64,000 nt of DNA from Bacteroidales bacterium (GTDB lineage: Bacteria > Bacteroidota > Bacteroidia > Bacteroidales > F082): NCBI GenBank assembly GCA_017651645.1, contig JAGCCO010000012.1:16954-80953 (forward strand), read 5' to 3'. A program made the position numbers and the translations under genes. The first letter of the stretch is position 1. Each line of letters opens with the position of its first letter. Below, piece after piece: positions 15,724-24,257 of this stretch. Under the pieces are notes generated by a model. It ran no database searches, was not told the DNA's origin, and worked only from the letters and a program-made list of their open reading frames with translations.

Positions 15724-18700
15724 GACTTACTCGTTCTAAAGATTTGCCAATACATCACCGGCATCACGGCGAGGATGATGACCATCGAAAGCACCACACC
15801 AAAGCAAATGACTACGCCCATAGGCATCCAGAGTGGGTTGCGGGAGATGATCATAGGCAACACACCCAAAGCAGTGGTGGCCGAGGTGAGGAAGATGGGC
15901 CTCATGCGGCGACTACCGGCTTTCATGGCGGCTTCCTTGGTGGGCAGGCCTTCGTCAGTGCGGAGCGTCTCGGCATATTCGTACATGACGATGCCATTCC
16001 TCATGATGATACCTATCAAGCTGACGACACCCAACAAAGAGGTCATGCCGAAATCGAGGCCAAAGAGCCACTCGCCGAAGAAAGCGCCGAACATACACAA
16101 GGCGCTGGAACCCAAAGTGAGGATGGCCAGATTCAACTTCTTGAAATAGGCCACCAGGAACACCAAAAGCACCAAAATGGCGGCAATCAGGCTCCAAAGC
16201 AACTGCGGTATGACACTGGTGTTAAGCGACGAAAGACCACCGTATTCGATGCTCACGCCTTCGGGCAGGTTGGGTGTGATTTCCTTATTGATGTACTGCT
16301 GTATCTTTTTCATACTCACCGTCTGCGGCTTCCAGAATTTCATGTCGGCGGCCACGGTGATGGCGTTCTTGCCGTTGCGACGCACCAACTGTGCGGGATG
16401 CCACTCGGGACTGATGTCGGCCACCTGACGGAGTGGCACATTGGTGCCGGGCACCATGGTTGGAATCAGCTGGTTTTGGACGGATTCGTAGTTATTGGGG
16501 TCGTAGTTTTGCTGGGAATACAATCGCACGGGGATACCTCGGCTGCCTTCCCAAATGGTGGTCAAGGGTTGTCCGTTGAGGTTGCTGGCCAAATCCAACG
16601 AGAGGAAGCCTTTGGTGAGCCCCAAGCGGGCACATTCCTCGGGTTTCATGGTCACCTTTACCGACGACAGTTGCTCATCATAATCGGTGTGTACCCAACG
16701 CAACTCCTTGTCAAGCGTGAGCATGTAGTCCTTGATTTGTTGCGCAACAAGGGTAGTCTTTGAGTAGTCATCGCCATAAACATAAACCTCGACAGGCGTT
16801 GAAACAGCTTGATAGTCAAGCTGGCGGAAACGCACGTATGCTTCGGGGAAGTAATAGGAATACTTGTCGTCCCATTCTTTCAACAAGGCTTCGGTGGTCT
16901 TCTTCGAGGTGGTGTTGACAATGAGTTGCGAGAGATTGGACGCAGGTATGCCGGGTGAATAGGTCACATGGAAGCGAGGTGCACTCTCGCCGATGAAGGC
17001 CGTCACGGAGGTGACACGCTTGTCGGCCAACATCAAATGCTGCAAGGAGTCGCTGACCCGAGTAGTGGCTTCGAGGCTGCTGCCTTCGGGCAGACGAATC
17101 TCAACAGCGAAGCAGTCGCGCTCGGCCATAGGCATCATCTGCACATGCAAGGCCAAGAACATCAGCACGCCCAAGGCGATAGAGCCAACACCCATGCCGA
17201 TGGTAAACAATGGGTGCTTGAAGCAGTGGCTCTGCATCTTGTCGTAGAGGCGTTGCAGTAAACTGAAAAACCGCATCTGTGCCCTCACGAAGCCATTGTG
17301 TCGCGGCTTATCGTCTGGCTTGATGAACATGATCTCAAGTCCAGGGATAACGAGCATGGCGTAGGCCAAAGAAGCCATCAGTGAGAAGGCCACGGTCCAA
17401 GGGAAGAGCTGCACGAACTCGCCCAAAGGACCCGTGATGATGCGCGTCATCGGGAAGAACATGCATGCGATGGCAGCAGTGGCTATGAACATGGGCATGA
17501 AAAGCTCCTTGGCACTGCTCACGGCGGCATCAAAGGGCTTGTAGCCTTGGCTCAACTTGTCGATGTAACCGTCAATGTTGATGATGGAGTCGTCGACAAT
17601 CATGCCGAGGACGACGATGAGGGCTGCCAATGTCACGGTATTCAACTCAATGCCAAAGAGATACATCATCCCGATGCTGAATGCCGTACAAATAGGCAGA
17701 CCCGAGCTGGCGATGAGTGCCGTTCGGAACGGGAAAAGCAACAGCATGACCACGATGACCACAATCATGGAGATGAGCAGGTCGCGGAGGAACGAGCTTA
17801 CCGACTTGTGAACCACCTTGGGTTGGTCGGTGATACGATAGAGTTGCACGCTGTCGGGCAGGGTGGCCTTAAATTCGGACAGTACCTTCTCCACTTCTCT
17901 ACCGAAGGCGACGATGTTGTAGCCTTTGCGCATCTCTACACTGATGATTAAGGCACTGTTGCCGTTGAAGTTGACCACCTTGGAAGGCTCGGCCATGCGG
18001 CGTTCGACGGTGGCCACGTCGCGTAGGCGAATGGTGTTTCCTGCCGCATCAGAGTAAATGATTTGCTCTTCAAGTTCCTGCTCGCTGACCATAGGGTTCT
18101 CGATGTGCAGCGGTTGGTTGAAGTCGTCGGTCTGCATGGTGCCCGTGGTGGTCAGCAAGCCTTGTGAGGCATATTGCAGCATGAGCGTGTTGGGGCTGAT
18201 GCCATAGAACGAGAGTTTCTCCTTGTCGACCGTTACGGCAATCTCCTCGTATTGTTCGCCCATCACGCGCACGTTGCCCATCTCGGGAATGGCGCGCAAG
18301 CGGTGGGTGAGGTCGTCGGTGTAGCCGTGCATCTCGCGATAGGTCTTGTCGGCCGACTCCATGGCGATAAGTAACGAAGAGGTGTTGCCGAAGTCGTCGA
18401 TGACGGCGATGGCTAGCACGCCTGCAGGGAAGTTCAATGCCTTGGACTCGTTGATTTTGTGCCGAATCTTCGACCAGGCGATGTCCTTGTCTTTCACCGA
18501 CTCGTCGAGGCTGGTGTAGATATAGCACATCCCTTCCTTGGTGACGGAATAGGTATTCTTTCTGTCAACCTCGGGCATTTCAAACAGCATCTGCTCCAAA
18601 GGCTTGGTGAGTTGGGCCTCCACCTCTTCAGAGTTGGCGCCAGGGTAGACGCCTGCCACGATGCCTAAGCGAATGGTATAGGCAGGAAACTCGTCTTTCT

Positions 18701-18815
18701 TCATGTCGACGAGGGCATAGATGCCAAAGGCCACAATGACAGCTACGACGGCCCAAACTATTTTTTGGTGCCATATACTGCCGCTGATGATGCCTTTGTC
18801 CTTCAACTTACTCAT
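15720..18815 (-). CDS. RND efflux pump permease (AcrB/HAE1 superfamily)
   Basis: 1031 residues, the usual pump length, with twelve predicted membrane segments in two halves and two large periplasmic loops. Seen: a TM1 start IVWAVVAVIVAFGIYAL, periplasmic PGANSEEVEAQLTKPLE, and the TM4 proton-relay region GMIVDDSIINIDGYI. Substrates (drugs, bile, metabolites) cannot be told. It lies downstream of the adaptor across a repeat-filled 137-base gap and is coupled to TolC. Confidence 0.94.
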   Translation of the reverse strand: MSKLKDKGIISGSIWHQKIVWAVVAVIVAFGIYALVDMKKDEFPAYTIRLGIVAGVYPGANSEEVEAQLTKPLEQMLFEMPEVDRKNTYSVTKEGMCYIYTSLDESVKDKDIAWSKIRHKINESKALNFPAGVLAIAVIDDFGNTSSLLIAMESADKTYREMHGYTDDLTHRLRAIPEMGNVRVMGEQYEEIAVTVDKEKLSFYGISPNTLMLQYASQGLLTTTGTMQTDDFNQPLHIENPMVSEQELEEQIIYSDAAGNTIRLRDVATVERRMAEPSKVVNFNGNSALIISVEMRKGYNIVAFGREVEKVLSEFKATLPDSVQLYRITDQPKVVHKSVSSFLRDLLISMIVVIVVMLLLFPFRTALIASSGLPICTAFSIGMMYLFGIELNTVTLAALIVVLGMIVDDSIINIDGYIDKLSQGYKPFDAAVSSAKELFMPMFIATAAIACMFFPMTRIITGPLGEFVQLFPWTVAFSLMASLAYAMLVIPGLEIMFIKPDDKPRHNGFVRAQMRFFSLLQRLYDKMQSHCFKHPLFTIGMGVGSIALGVLMFLALHVQMMPMAERDCFAVEIRLPEGSSLEATTRVSDSLQHLMLADKRVTSVTAFIGESAPRFHVTYSPGIPASNLSQLIVNTTSKKTTEALLKEWDDKYSYYFPEAYVRFRQLDYQAVSTPVEVYVYGDDYSKTTLVAQQIKDYMLTLDKELRWVHTDYDEQLSSVKVTMKPEECARLGLTKGFLSLDLASNLNGQPLTTIWEGSRGIPVRLYSQQNYDPNNYESVQNQLIPTMVPGTNVPLRQVADISPEWHPAQLVRRNGKNAITVAADMKFWKPQTVSMKKIQQYINKEITPNLPEGVSIEYGGLSSLNTSVIPQLLWSLIAAILVLLVFLVAYFKKLNLAILTLGSSALCMFGAFFGEWLFGLDFGMTSLLGVVSLIGIIMRNGIVMYEYAETLRTDEGLPTKEAAMKAGSRRMRPIFLTSATTALGVLPMIISRNPLWMPMGVVICFGVVLSMVIILAVMPVMYWQIFRTSKS

Positions 18816-18841
18816 AATTACTTCTTTTTCGTTGTTGGCTT

Positions 18842-18900
18842 TTAGCTGTTAGCCATTAGCTCTTAGCTTGGTAGCCAACAAGCTAATGGCTAACAGCTAA
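18842..18900. repeat. 20-bp perfect inverted repeat of TTAGC words
   Basis: TTAGCTGTTAGCCATTAGCT (18842-18861) and its exact complement (18881-18900) are separated by 19 bases. Outer arms GTTGTTGG / CCAACAAC (18831 and 18918) extend it. It lies inside the efflux operon between adaptor and pump and would form a long RNA hairpin. Confidence 0.9.
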
Positions 18901-18933
18901 TAGCTAACGGCCCGAAACCAACAACACATTTAT

Positions 18934-18975
18934 CATTCCGCATTCCTCATTCTTAATTCTGCATTCTGCATTCTA
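18934..18975. repeat. Array of six 7-mers of the CATTC family
   Basis: CATTCCG, CATTCCT, CATTCTT, AATTCTG, CATTCTG, CATTCTA. This is the same word family as at 11961-12016 and 12394-12421. It overlaps the last codons of the adaptor gene. Confidence 0.8.
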
Positions 18976-20002
18976 ATTTCATTCCTTCACTAATCTTCTG
19001 ATATCCCTCCACGATGACCAAGTCGCCGCCATGCAGGCCTTCGCTCACCACCACGCCCGTGCCAGAATAGCCCGAGATGGTGATGCTCTGTCGTGTCGCG
19101 CGACCGTCTTTGGCCACCCAAACGAACTTGCCATCGTTGTTGATTAAAACCGCATTGGCTGGTACGACGATGCCGTTGTCGACATCAGCACTCAGCACCA
19201 CCTTGGCAATCATGCCGGGAGTAAAGGCCTCGTCTTTTTCGTCGATGAGCACTTTGACGGGGTAGCTATGCGTGAGCAGCGAGGCGGTCATGTTCTTTTC
19301 AAGGATGTGACCTTTGCAGCGGCGGTCGTCGAGGGCGGGGATGAGGATTTGGGCCTCGTCGCCGAGTTGCACCTTGGCGATTTCGTTCTCTGGCACGCTG
19401 ATCTTCACCACCAAGCCTTCGGTGCTGATGATGCGCATGATGGGTTTCAGCGGGGTGATGCTCTCGCCCACCACGGCGTTCAGGCTGGTAACAGTGCCGC
19501 TGAAAGGTGCTGTCACGGTGTTGTCGGCCAGCATGGCGTTGGCCAAGTCGAGGGCGGCTTGGGCTTTCTCGAGGTTGGCCTCCATCTCGCGCCATTTGAT
19601 TTCGGGCAGGCTGCCGTTATCATGCACCTTTTTCAGACGGTTGTAAGCGTCTTGGGCTTGCTCGAGGGTGGCTTGTGCCGAGCGTCGGGTGCTCTCCATT
19701 TGTGGTGAGGACACGCGTGCCAAAACCTGGCCTTTTCGCACCGTACTACCTTCCTTCACATTGAGCGTCTGCAAGGTGCCGCCATATTTGAAGCTGATAT
19801 CAACGGTGTTGCCTTCCTCAAGATAGCCTGGATAGCTGTTGCGCACCAAGCCTCCCATGGTGTCGATACGTTGCACCCCAACCGCGATGACACGCTCCTC
19901 GACAGGCCCGCCGATGAGTTTCTCCTTGAGCTGGCTTGGGTCGGTGTCACCGCAGCCTACCAGCAATAGAGGCAAGAACCAAAGGATATGTTTGTTCTTC
20001 AT
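18953..20002 (-). CDS. RND efflux periplasmic adaptor (membrane fusion protein), lipoprotein
   Basis: 349 residues. The lipobox LLVGC gives a lipidated Cys at ~17. The order is a beta-barrel/lipoyl half (GGTLQTLNVKEGSTVRKGQVLARV), an alpha-hairpin (~100-165), the second lipoyl half (TVTAPFSGTVTSLNAVVGE) and a membrane-proximal domain. It links the pump to TolC. The last seven residues (LECRMQN) and the stop codon are written by the 7-mer repeat array, so the original C-terminus was probably replaced. It starts 8 bases after the upstream lipoprotein gene. Confidence 0.93.
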   Translation of the reverse strand: MKNKHILWFLPLLLVGCGDTDPSQLKEKLIGGPVEERVIAVGVQRIDTMGGLVRNSYPGYLEEGNTVDISFKYGGTLQTLNVKEGSTVRKGQVLARVSSPQMESTRRSAQATLEQAQDAYNRLKKVHDNGSLPEIKWREMEANLEKAQAALDLANAMLADNTVTAPFSGTVTSLNAVVGESITPLKPIMRIISTEGLVVKISVPENEIAKVQLGDEAQILIPALDDRRCKGHILEKNMTASLLTHSYPVKVLIDEKDEAFTPGMIAKVVLSADVDNGIVVPANAVLINNDGKFVWVAKDGRATRQSITISGYSGTGVVVSEGLHGGDLVIVEGYQKISEGMKLECRMQN

Positions 20003-20010
20003 GGCATTAA

Positions 20011-20511
20011 TCAGTTTCGTGTAGCCGCCATGCGGATGTCGTCACCGTAAACTTTGAAACTGTGGTCATTGGTCTCGGCTTCGCCTTCATAAACCATGTT
20101 AAGGATGAGCATGTTGTCCTCGTAAATCTGTCCCTTGGCACTGACTCGCAGGTCGTTCTTCAAGGTGAGTGAGTCGCCCGTGAAAAGCAGCGTGTTTTTC
20201 TTGTAGTCACGGAGAAAGATCTCGTTGTCCTTGCACAAGGCATGGGTGACTACGACCTCGCCGCCCATGGTGTTCATCACTACGAGGACGCTGTCCTTGC
20301 CGTTATCCAAGTCGCTGATTTCCAGTTGTCCGATTTCGTTAGGCAAGCTAACAGTGTAAGAGGCCGGTTCGTCTTCGGCGTTGATTTCGTCCAAGGTCAC
20401 GCTGCCCGAGGTTTTGAAGCTATAGTCGCCGCGAAACAGCGGGGCGTTTTTCTTCTGGCAGGCGGATAGGGCCATAAGGCAGCAAAAAAAGATGGGGATG
20501 ATTCTTTTCAT
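20011..20511 (-). CDS. Small lipoprotein of the efflux operon, function unknown
   Basis: 166 residues from the ATG at 20511, chosen because it gives a normal lipoprotein signal (MKRIIPIFFCCLMALSAC, Cys18). The mature part is a beta-rich domain with no recognised catalytic motif. It is first in the operon, 8 bases before the adaptor, so it may assist or sense the efflux system. A TATTTTTG box lies at 20536-20543. Confidence 0.8.
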   Translation of the reverse strand: MKRIIPIFFCCLMALSACQKKNAPLFRGDYSFKTSGSVTLDEINAEDEPASYTVSLPNEIGQLEISDLDNGKDSVLVVMNTMGGEVVVTHALCKDNEIFLRDYKKNTLLFTGDSLTLKNDLRVSAKGQIYEDNMLILNMVYEGEAETNDHSFKVYGDDIRMAATRN

Positions 20512-20535
20512 TGGTATTAATCTTTGATTTATGCG

Positions 20536-20543
20536 CAAAAATA
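20536..20543 (-). promoter_or_regulatory. -7 box TATTTTTG of the efflux operon, inside a terminator T-tract
   Basis: A TAnnTTTG match 25 bases before the ATG at 20511. The same bases form the T-tract of the terminator at 20547-20576. Confidence 0.6.
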
Positions 20544-20546
20544 AAA

Positions 20547-20576
20547 AGAATCCCCGACACCATGTTCGGGGATTCT
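20547..20576 (-). terminator. Intrinsic terminator after the peptidylarginine deiminase gene
   Basis: An 11-bp perfect stem AGAATCCCCGA / TCGGGGATTCT with an 8-base loop, followed on the minus strand by TTTTTATTTTT. It lies 44 bases past the stop at 20620. Confidence 0.85.
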
Positions 20577-20619
20577 AAGGTTTTTCAATAAGACGCGATT
20601 AATCGTGTCCCTACAAAGG

Positions 20620-22902
20620 TCATTTCACCACCAATTTCTTGGTCACGACGGCACCATTCTCTTCAATGATATTGACCAGATAGATGCCCTTGTTCCAGTC
20701 GGTAGCGTCGATGTTCACTACTTGGCCTTCTGCCTCGTGAATCTTCTGTCCTACGAGGTTATAGACCTCCACTTTGGCCACATTGACGCCCTCCACGGTG
20801 AATTGGCCTGTGGTCGGGTTGGGGTAGAGCTTGGCCTCGGCGGAGAGCTCGGTGACGGTCATGAGGTCTTCGTTGATAACGACGTCTATCTCACATGGCC
20901 TGTCGCTTGATTCAATGATTACAGTAGTGTGTACATAGCCTTTGCCTGCCCATTCAGGATTATAACGCACGCTGATGCTGAAATAGTCACCGGCGTTCAA
21001 CATGTAAGGCAAGGTATATTGCGGCTCAATAATCAAGTAATCTGTTTCTTGTTCTTCGATGGAGATGATTTTGATAGGTGTTTCTGTGCCGAAATTGCGG
21101 TTTTGAAGTTGTCTGGAATCTGCATTGAAGTCTTCCAATTCGATGACAGGAGAACCTACAAGCACCAAACCTTGATCCATTGCTTGCTGAAGGACCATAG
21201 CCGTAATATGTCTTTCTCCAATCGAGGTTGAAATCAAGACATCGTAAGCATTATAACCGTCTTTTCCGGGCGCAGGCTGATAATCCATAGTGACAGCAAC
21301 TGATTGTCCTGGCTGAAGGGTGTATGGGAAACTTGGATTCAAAACATTTAATGCAGGATATTCGGGATTAACACTATGGATGGTCACAGCATCTGCGGTT
21401 TCATTATTGATAACAAATTGTTGCGATACTCCCATTTGGTCAAAATATAGCGTATCCGGCGTAATAATCAACTCTCCTGAAGGCTCATGCGCCTCCATGG
21501 TAAAGTGATGCGGGTCAAGGTCGGCGAAGACGGGCTGCGTGTAACGGTGCCCCGATTCGTCGGCACCAAATACATAGTAATCGATTTCCGACTCACCTTG
21601 ATAGCCTTTGATATAACCGACATACTCATCGGGATTGCCCGTGGCCGTCATGTGGGCCACCTGATAGGCACCTCCGTCGATGCTATAATACACAAGGAGT
21701 GAGTCTTGCTTCAGGTTCTGTCCGCTATAAGCAATGAACTTGCTCACCACGGGGATGGAGTCTTGCCATTCTTGCTCGCCGAAGAGCACGTCGCGGTGGT
21801 CGACGAAGAGCATGTCGAAATCCATCACGCCACGGGTGCGGCAGTGCAGGGCATCGGTGTTCTCCCAACCAGAATAGCCATTGCTGGCCACACCAACAAT
21901 CTCATAGCCTGGCATAGCCTCCTGATAGACAGCTAAAGCATCGTTGTTGTAATTGTTGTTGGTACCCAACGGCACGTAGACGGTTTTATTAAGGATGAGG
22001 CTGTTGGTGTAAGGTGCCAAGGTGTAGCCACCTGGTTCATCCACTCGATACACATGGTAAGGATAGCCCCAGCAACAGTTGGTGGTAGCGAAGTAGTTGG
22101 CCACTTCTTCATAGTCGGCATAGTGTGAGTTGTTTTGTGGCAGACGGGCAATCAAGATCTTATCGGGAGCAAGGTATTTACCCCAGCAGTCCACGTGGGC
22201 GATGTAGTCACCTTGAGGGTCAATGGTGATATGATACGGATCGATGCCCAGATAGTCGCGCATCTTGTTGCGGACGTTTTCCTCGTTGTAGCCGTTCTCT
22301 TGTAGCACGAGGTTATCACTCACGCCATGGCCACGGCCGTCTTCCATCATATTGCCGCCGGTATGCTCGAGGTTCATGCCGTACATGGGGATGCTCCAGA
22401 AGTTGGCGAACACGCCCGGAATTTCATCGTCATAGGGACGAGGACGGTTATAGATGTTATCAACGATGGCAGGCTGGCGGTCTTCGAAGATGTACCACGG
22501 ACCGTAGTCGCGCACCCAGTAAGAGTCGGTCTGAGCGTTCACAAAGGTGACCCTGTCCATGTTGACACCTGCGTTTTGGAAGCTGCTTTGGGCTTGGCTC
22601 TGGTAAGAAGAGCTGACGATGCAATACACTTGGCAGTTGTTGGCCAACTGCGCCACGAGGCTCGTCGGGATGCCCAAGGGATAGCGGATCATCACGCCTT
22701 GCATGGGCTCAAACTCAGCCACGAAACGTGGCTCGCCCGCTGGCGGGTCGGTCTCTACGAAATTCATGCCTCGCGAGGTGTCGTACATTTCTTCTTCGGA
22801 GAGATAGTGCCATCTCATCCAATCGGGTTTCTTGTTGTTCTGAGCCTGCATGGTAGCGGCCATTAAGAACAATAAGGTAAAGATAGATAATACTTTTTTC
22901 AT
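20620..22902 (-). CDS. T9SS-secreted peptidylarginine deiminase (PPAD-like)
   Basis: 760 residues from the ATG at 22902 (signal peptide MKKVLSIFTLLFLMAATMQAQ). The agmatine-deiminase/PPAD catalytic fold spans ~55-390. The residues known from Porphyromonas PPAD are all visible: D132 (RDYGPW), H236 and D238 (AHVDCWGK), N300 (YTNSLIL) and C354 (LHCRTRG). R153 and R155 (NRPRP) match the two Arg that hold the substrate's C-terminal carboxylate. An Ig-like region follows, then a type A sorting domain from LYPNPTTGQF. It is predicted to convert C-terminal peptidyl-arginine to citrulline outside the cell. It has its own -7 box and terminator. Confidence 0.92.
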   Translation of the reverse strand: MKKVLSIFTLLFLMAATMQAQNNKKPDWMRWHYLSEEEMYDTSRGMNFVETDPPAGEPRFVAEFEPMQGVMIRYPLGIPTSLVAQLANNCQVYCIVSSSYQSQAQSSFQNAGVNMDRVTFVNAQTDSYWVRDYGPWYIFEDRQPAIVDNIYNRPRPYDDEIPGVFANFWSIPMYGMNLEHTGGNMMEDGRGHGVSDNLVLQENGYNEENVRNKMRDYLGIDPYHITIDPQGDYIAHVDCWGKYLAPDKILIARLPQNNSHYADYEEVANYFATTNCCWGYPYHVYRVDEPGGYTLAPYTNSLILNKTVYVPLGTNNNYNNDALAVYQEAMPGYEIVGVASNGYSGWENTDALHCRTRGVMDFDMLFVDHRDVLFGEQEWQDSIPVVSKFIAYSGQNLKQDSLLVYYSIDGGAYQVAHMTATGNPDEYVGYIKGYQGESEIDYYVFGADESGHRYTQPVFADLDPHHFTMEAHEPSGELIITPDTLYFDQMGVSQQFVINNETADAVTIHSVNPEYPALNVLNPSFPYTLQPGQSVAVTMDYQPAPGKDGYNAYDVLISTSIGERHITAMVLQQAMDQGLVLVGSPVIELEDFNADSRQLQNRNFGTETPIKIISIEEQETDYLIIEPQYTLPYMLNAGDYFSISVRYNPEWAGKGYVHTTVIIESSDRPCEIDVVINEDLMTVTELSAEAKLYPNPTTGQFTVEGVNVAKVEVYNLVGQKIHEAEGQVVNIDATDWNKGIYLVNIIEENGAVVTKKLVVK

Positions 22903-22944
22903 TGCTTTGAAATCGTTAGATTCAACGTAGTTAAAATTTTGCGG

Positions 22945-22952
22945 CAAAAATA
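22945..22952 (-). promoter_or_regulatory. -7 box TATTTTTG for the deiminase
   Basis: A TAnnTTTG match 42 bases before the ATG at 22902. It supports that start over an earlier non-ATG one. Confidence 0.65.
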
Positions 22953-22967
22953 CAAAATTGGGATTAC

Positions 22968-24143
22968 CTACATCAGTTTCTGATAAAACTGCCACCATTT
23001 GTCAGGCAACTCGTTGCGTAAGGCTTGTTCGTAGTCTTCTTTTGCACAGGGAATGAAGTGATGTCGCTCGTAACGCTGGTCGTCGTTTTGCAGGAACGAC
23101 ATATCCATCCACCATTTGCCCGTAATCTTGTGGCAGAGGAATACCACATTCTCTTGACCTTCACCGATTTGCACGATGTAACGTTTGTAATCGGTGCTCT
23201 CCAAGGTGGGGATGTCGTCTTGTCGGTTGGAGAAGCCTTCGATGAAATACCAGATCATCTCCGCGATGAGGTTGGCAGTACGCGAGTTGATGTCGTAATG
23301 CGGATTGTATTCGAAGAAGCCGATGGACGAGAGTTTGTAGCTCAGTCCAGCATAGCGCGTCATGCGACAAGCCTCTTCTCCGTTGAAGCCGTTGGGCGAA
23401 GCATTCTTTACGCCAGGTGCGTCAGCGGCACGAACGGCTGAAATATCGAAACTCAAAAGGTTAGCATTGCGGATAAGCGGTTCGGTCAGATCAATGTTTT
23501 TCTTGATGTTACCCAAACGATAAGCATCGAAAAGCAACTGTTTCATCAACTCGATATTCTCTGTGTCAACATAATACGATTGGTAACCGATATTGGTGAA
23601 ATTGAACAGGAAATTAGGCTGATGCAGGATGATATGGCTCAGATAAGAATGTGAATTAAGGGCTTCCTTGTCGTTGCCGATATCGAACATGGGGTCGACA
23701 GCGGCAATGTTGATGAGCTTGCCTGTGGGCTCATACACTTGGTACATCGTATAGGTGAGGTCTTGTCCCGCCCCGATGATGATAGGTACAGTCTTGTTTT
23801 TCATCAGTTTGGTAAGCACCTGGCTAACGGCATAATAGGTGTCGTTGAGGTCTTTCCCAATCCTGATGTTACCTAAGTCTATAATATGAAGCTGAGGCCA
23901 GTGGTTGAAAAGCGAATAGAGGGCTTTACGGATATAATCCACGCCATCGGCGCAGCCTTTGTTGTCGACCGCCCCGCGTTCTTCCTTGACACCGATGATG
24001 GCCAGATCCACACCTTCGAGGTCGGGAAACTCGTCTTCCTTGCGGTAGATATTGATGCTTTCGCCCAAAGTCTTTTTACCCGGACGGTAGGCCTTGCCGA
24101 AACACTTCTCAGCTACAGGCTCAAGGAAAATACTGATGTCCAT
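22968..24143 (-). CDS. Ureohydrolase-fold (arginase/formimidoylglutamase-like) protein with altered metal site
   Basis: 391 residues. The three arginase-family motif blocks are present but changed: IIGAGQDLTY (Q127 where the family has a His ligand), AAVDPMFD (D150, M152 instead of His, D154) and SFDISAVRAADAPG (D233, S235 instead of Asp). Three of the six canonical manganese ligands are therefore missing. It is the Bacteroidota branch often labelled formimidoylglutamase. Activity is doubtful or uses another metal arrangement. It lies downstream of the deoxyhypusine-synthase-like gene, so an arginine/polyamine link is plausible but inferred. Confidence 0.8.
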   Translation of the reverse strand: MDISIFLEPVAEKCFGKAYRPGKKTLGESINIYRKEDEFPDLEGVDLAIIGVKEERGAVDNKGCADGVDYIRKALYSLFNHWPQLHIIDLGNIRIGKDLNDTYYAVSQVLTKLMKNKTVPIIIGAGQDLTYTMYQVYEPTGKLINIAAVDPMFDIGNDKEALNSHSYLSHIILHQPNFLFNFTNIGYQSYYVDTENIELMKQLLFDAYRLGNIKKNIDLTEPLIRNANLLSFDISAVRAADAPGVKNASPNGFNGEEACRMTRYAGLSYKLSSIGFFEYNPHYDINSRTANLIAEMIWYFIEGFSNRQDDIPTLESTDYKRYIVQIGEGQENVVFLCHKITGKWWMDMSFLQNDDQRYERHHFIPCAKEDYEQALRNELPDKWWQFYQKLM

Positions 24144-24150
24144 TCTTTTT

Positions 24151-24253
24151 GGCTTATGGCCTATGGCTATGGCCTATGGCCTATGACTGCTTCCCCTAAG
24201 GCGTGGATTTACCCCTTTGGTTGAAGCAAGCCATAGGCCATCTGCCATAAGCC
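24151..24253. repeat. Imperfect hairpin of GGCCTATGGC words
   Basis: The left half repeats GGCTTATGGC/CTATGG words (24151-24185) and the right half carries their complements (24230-24253). The outer arms GGCTTATGGC and GCCATAAGCC pair perfectly. It fills the gap between the ureohydrolase-like and deoxyhypusine-synthase-like genes. Confidence 0.8.
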
Positions 24254-24257
24254 ATAG

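Noticed and set aside
15744..16763. A 339-codon open frame opposite the RND pump
   Set aside because: His/Gln/Gly-rich shadow frame of a clearly conserved pump gene.
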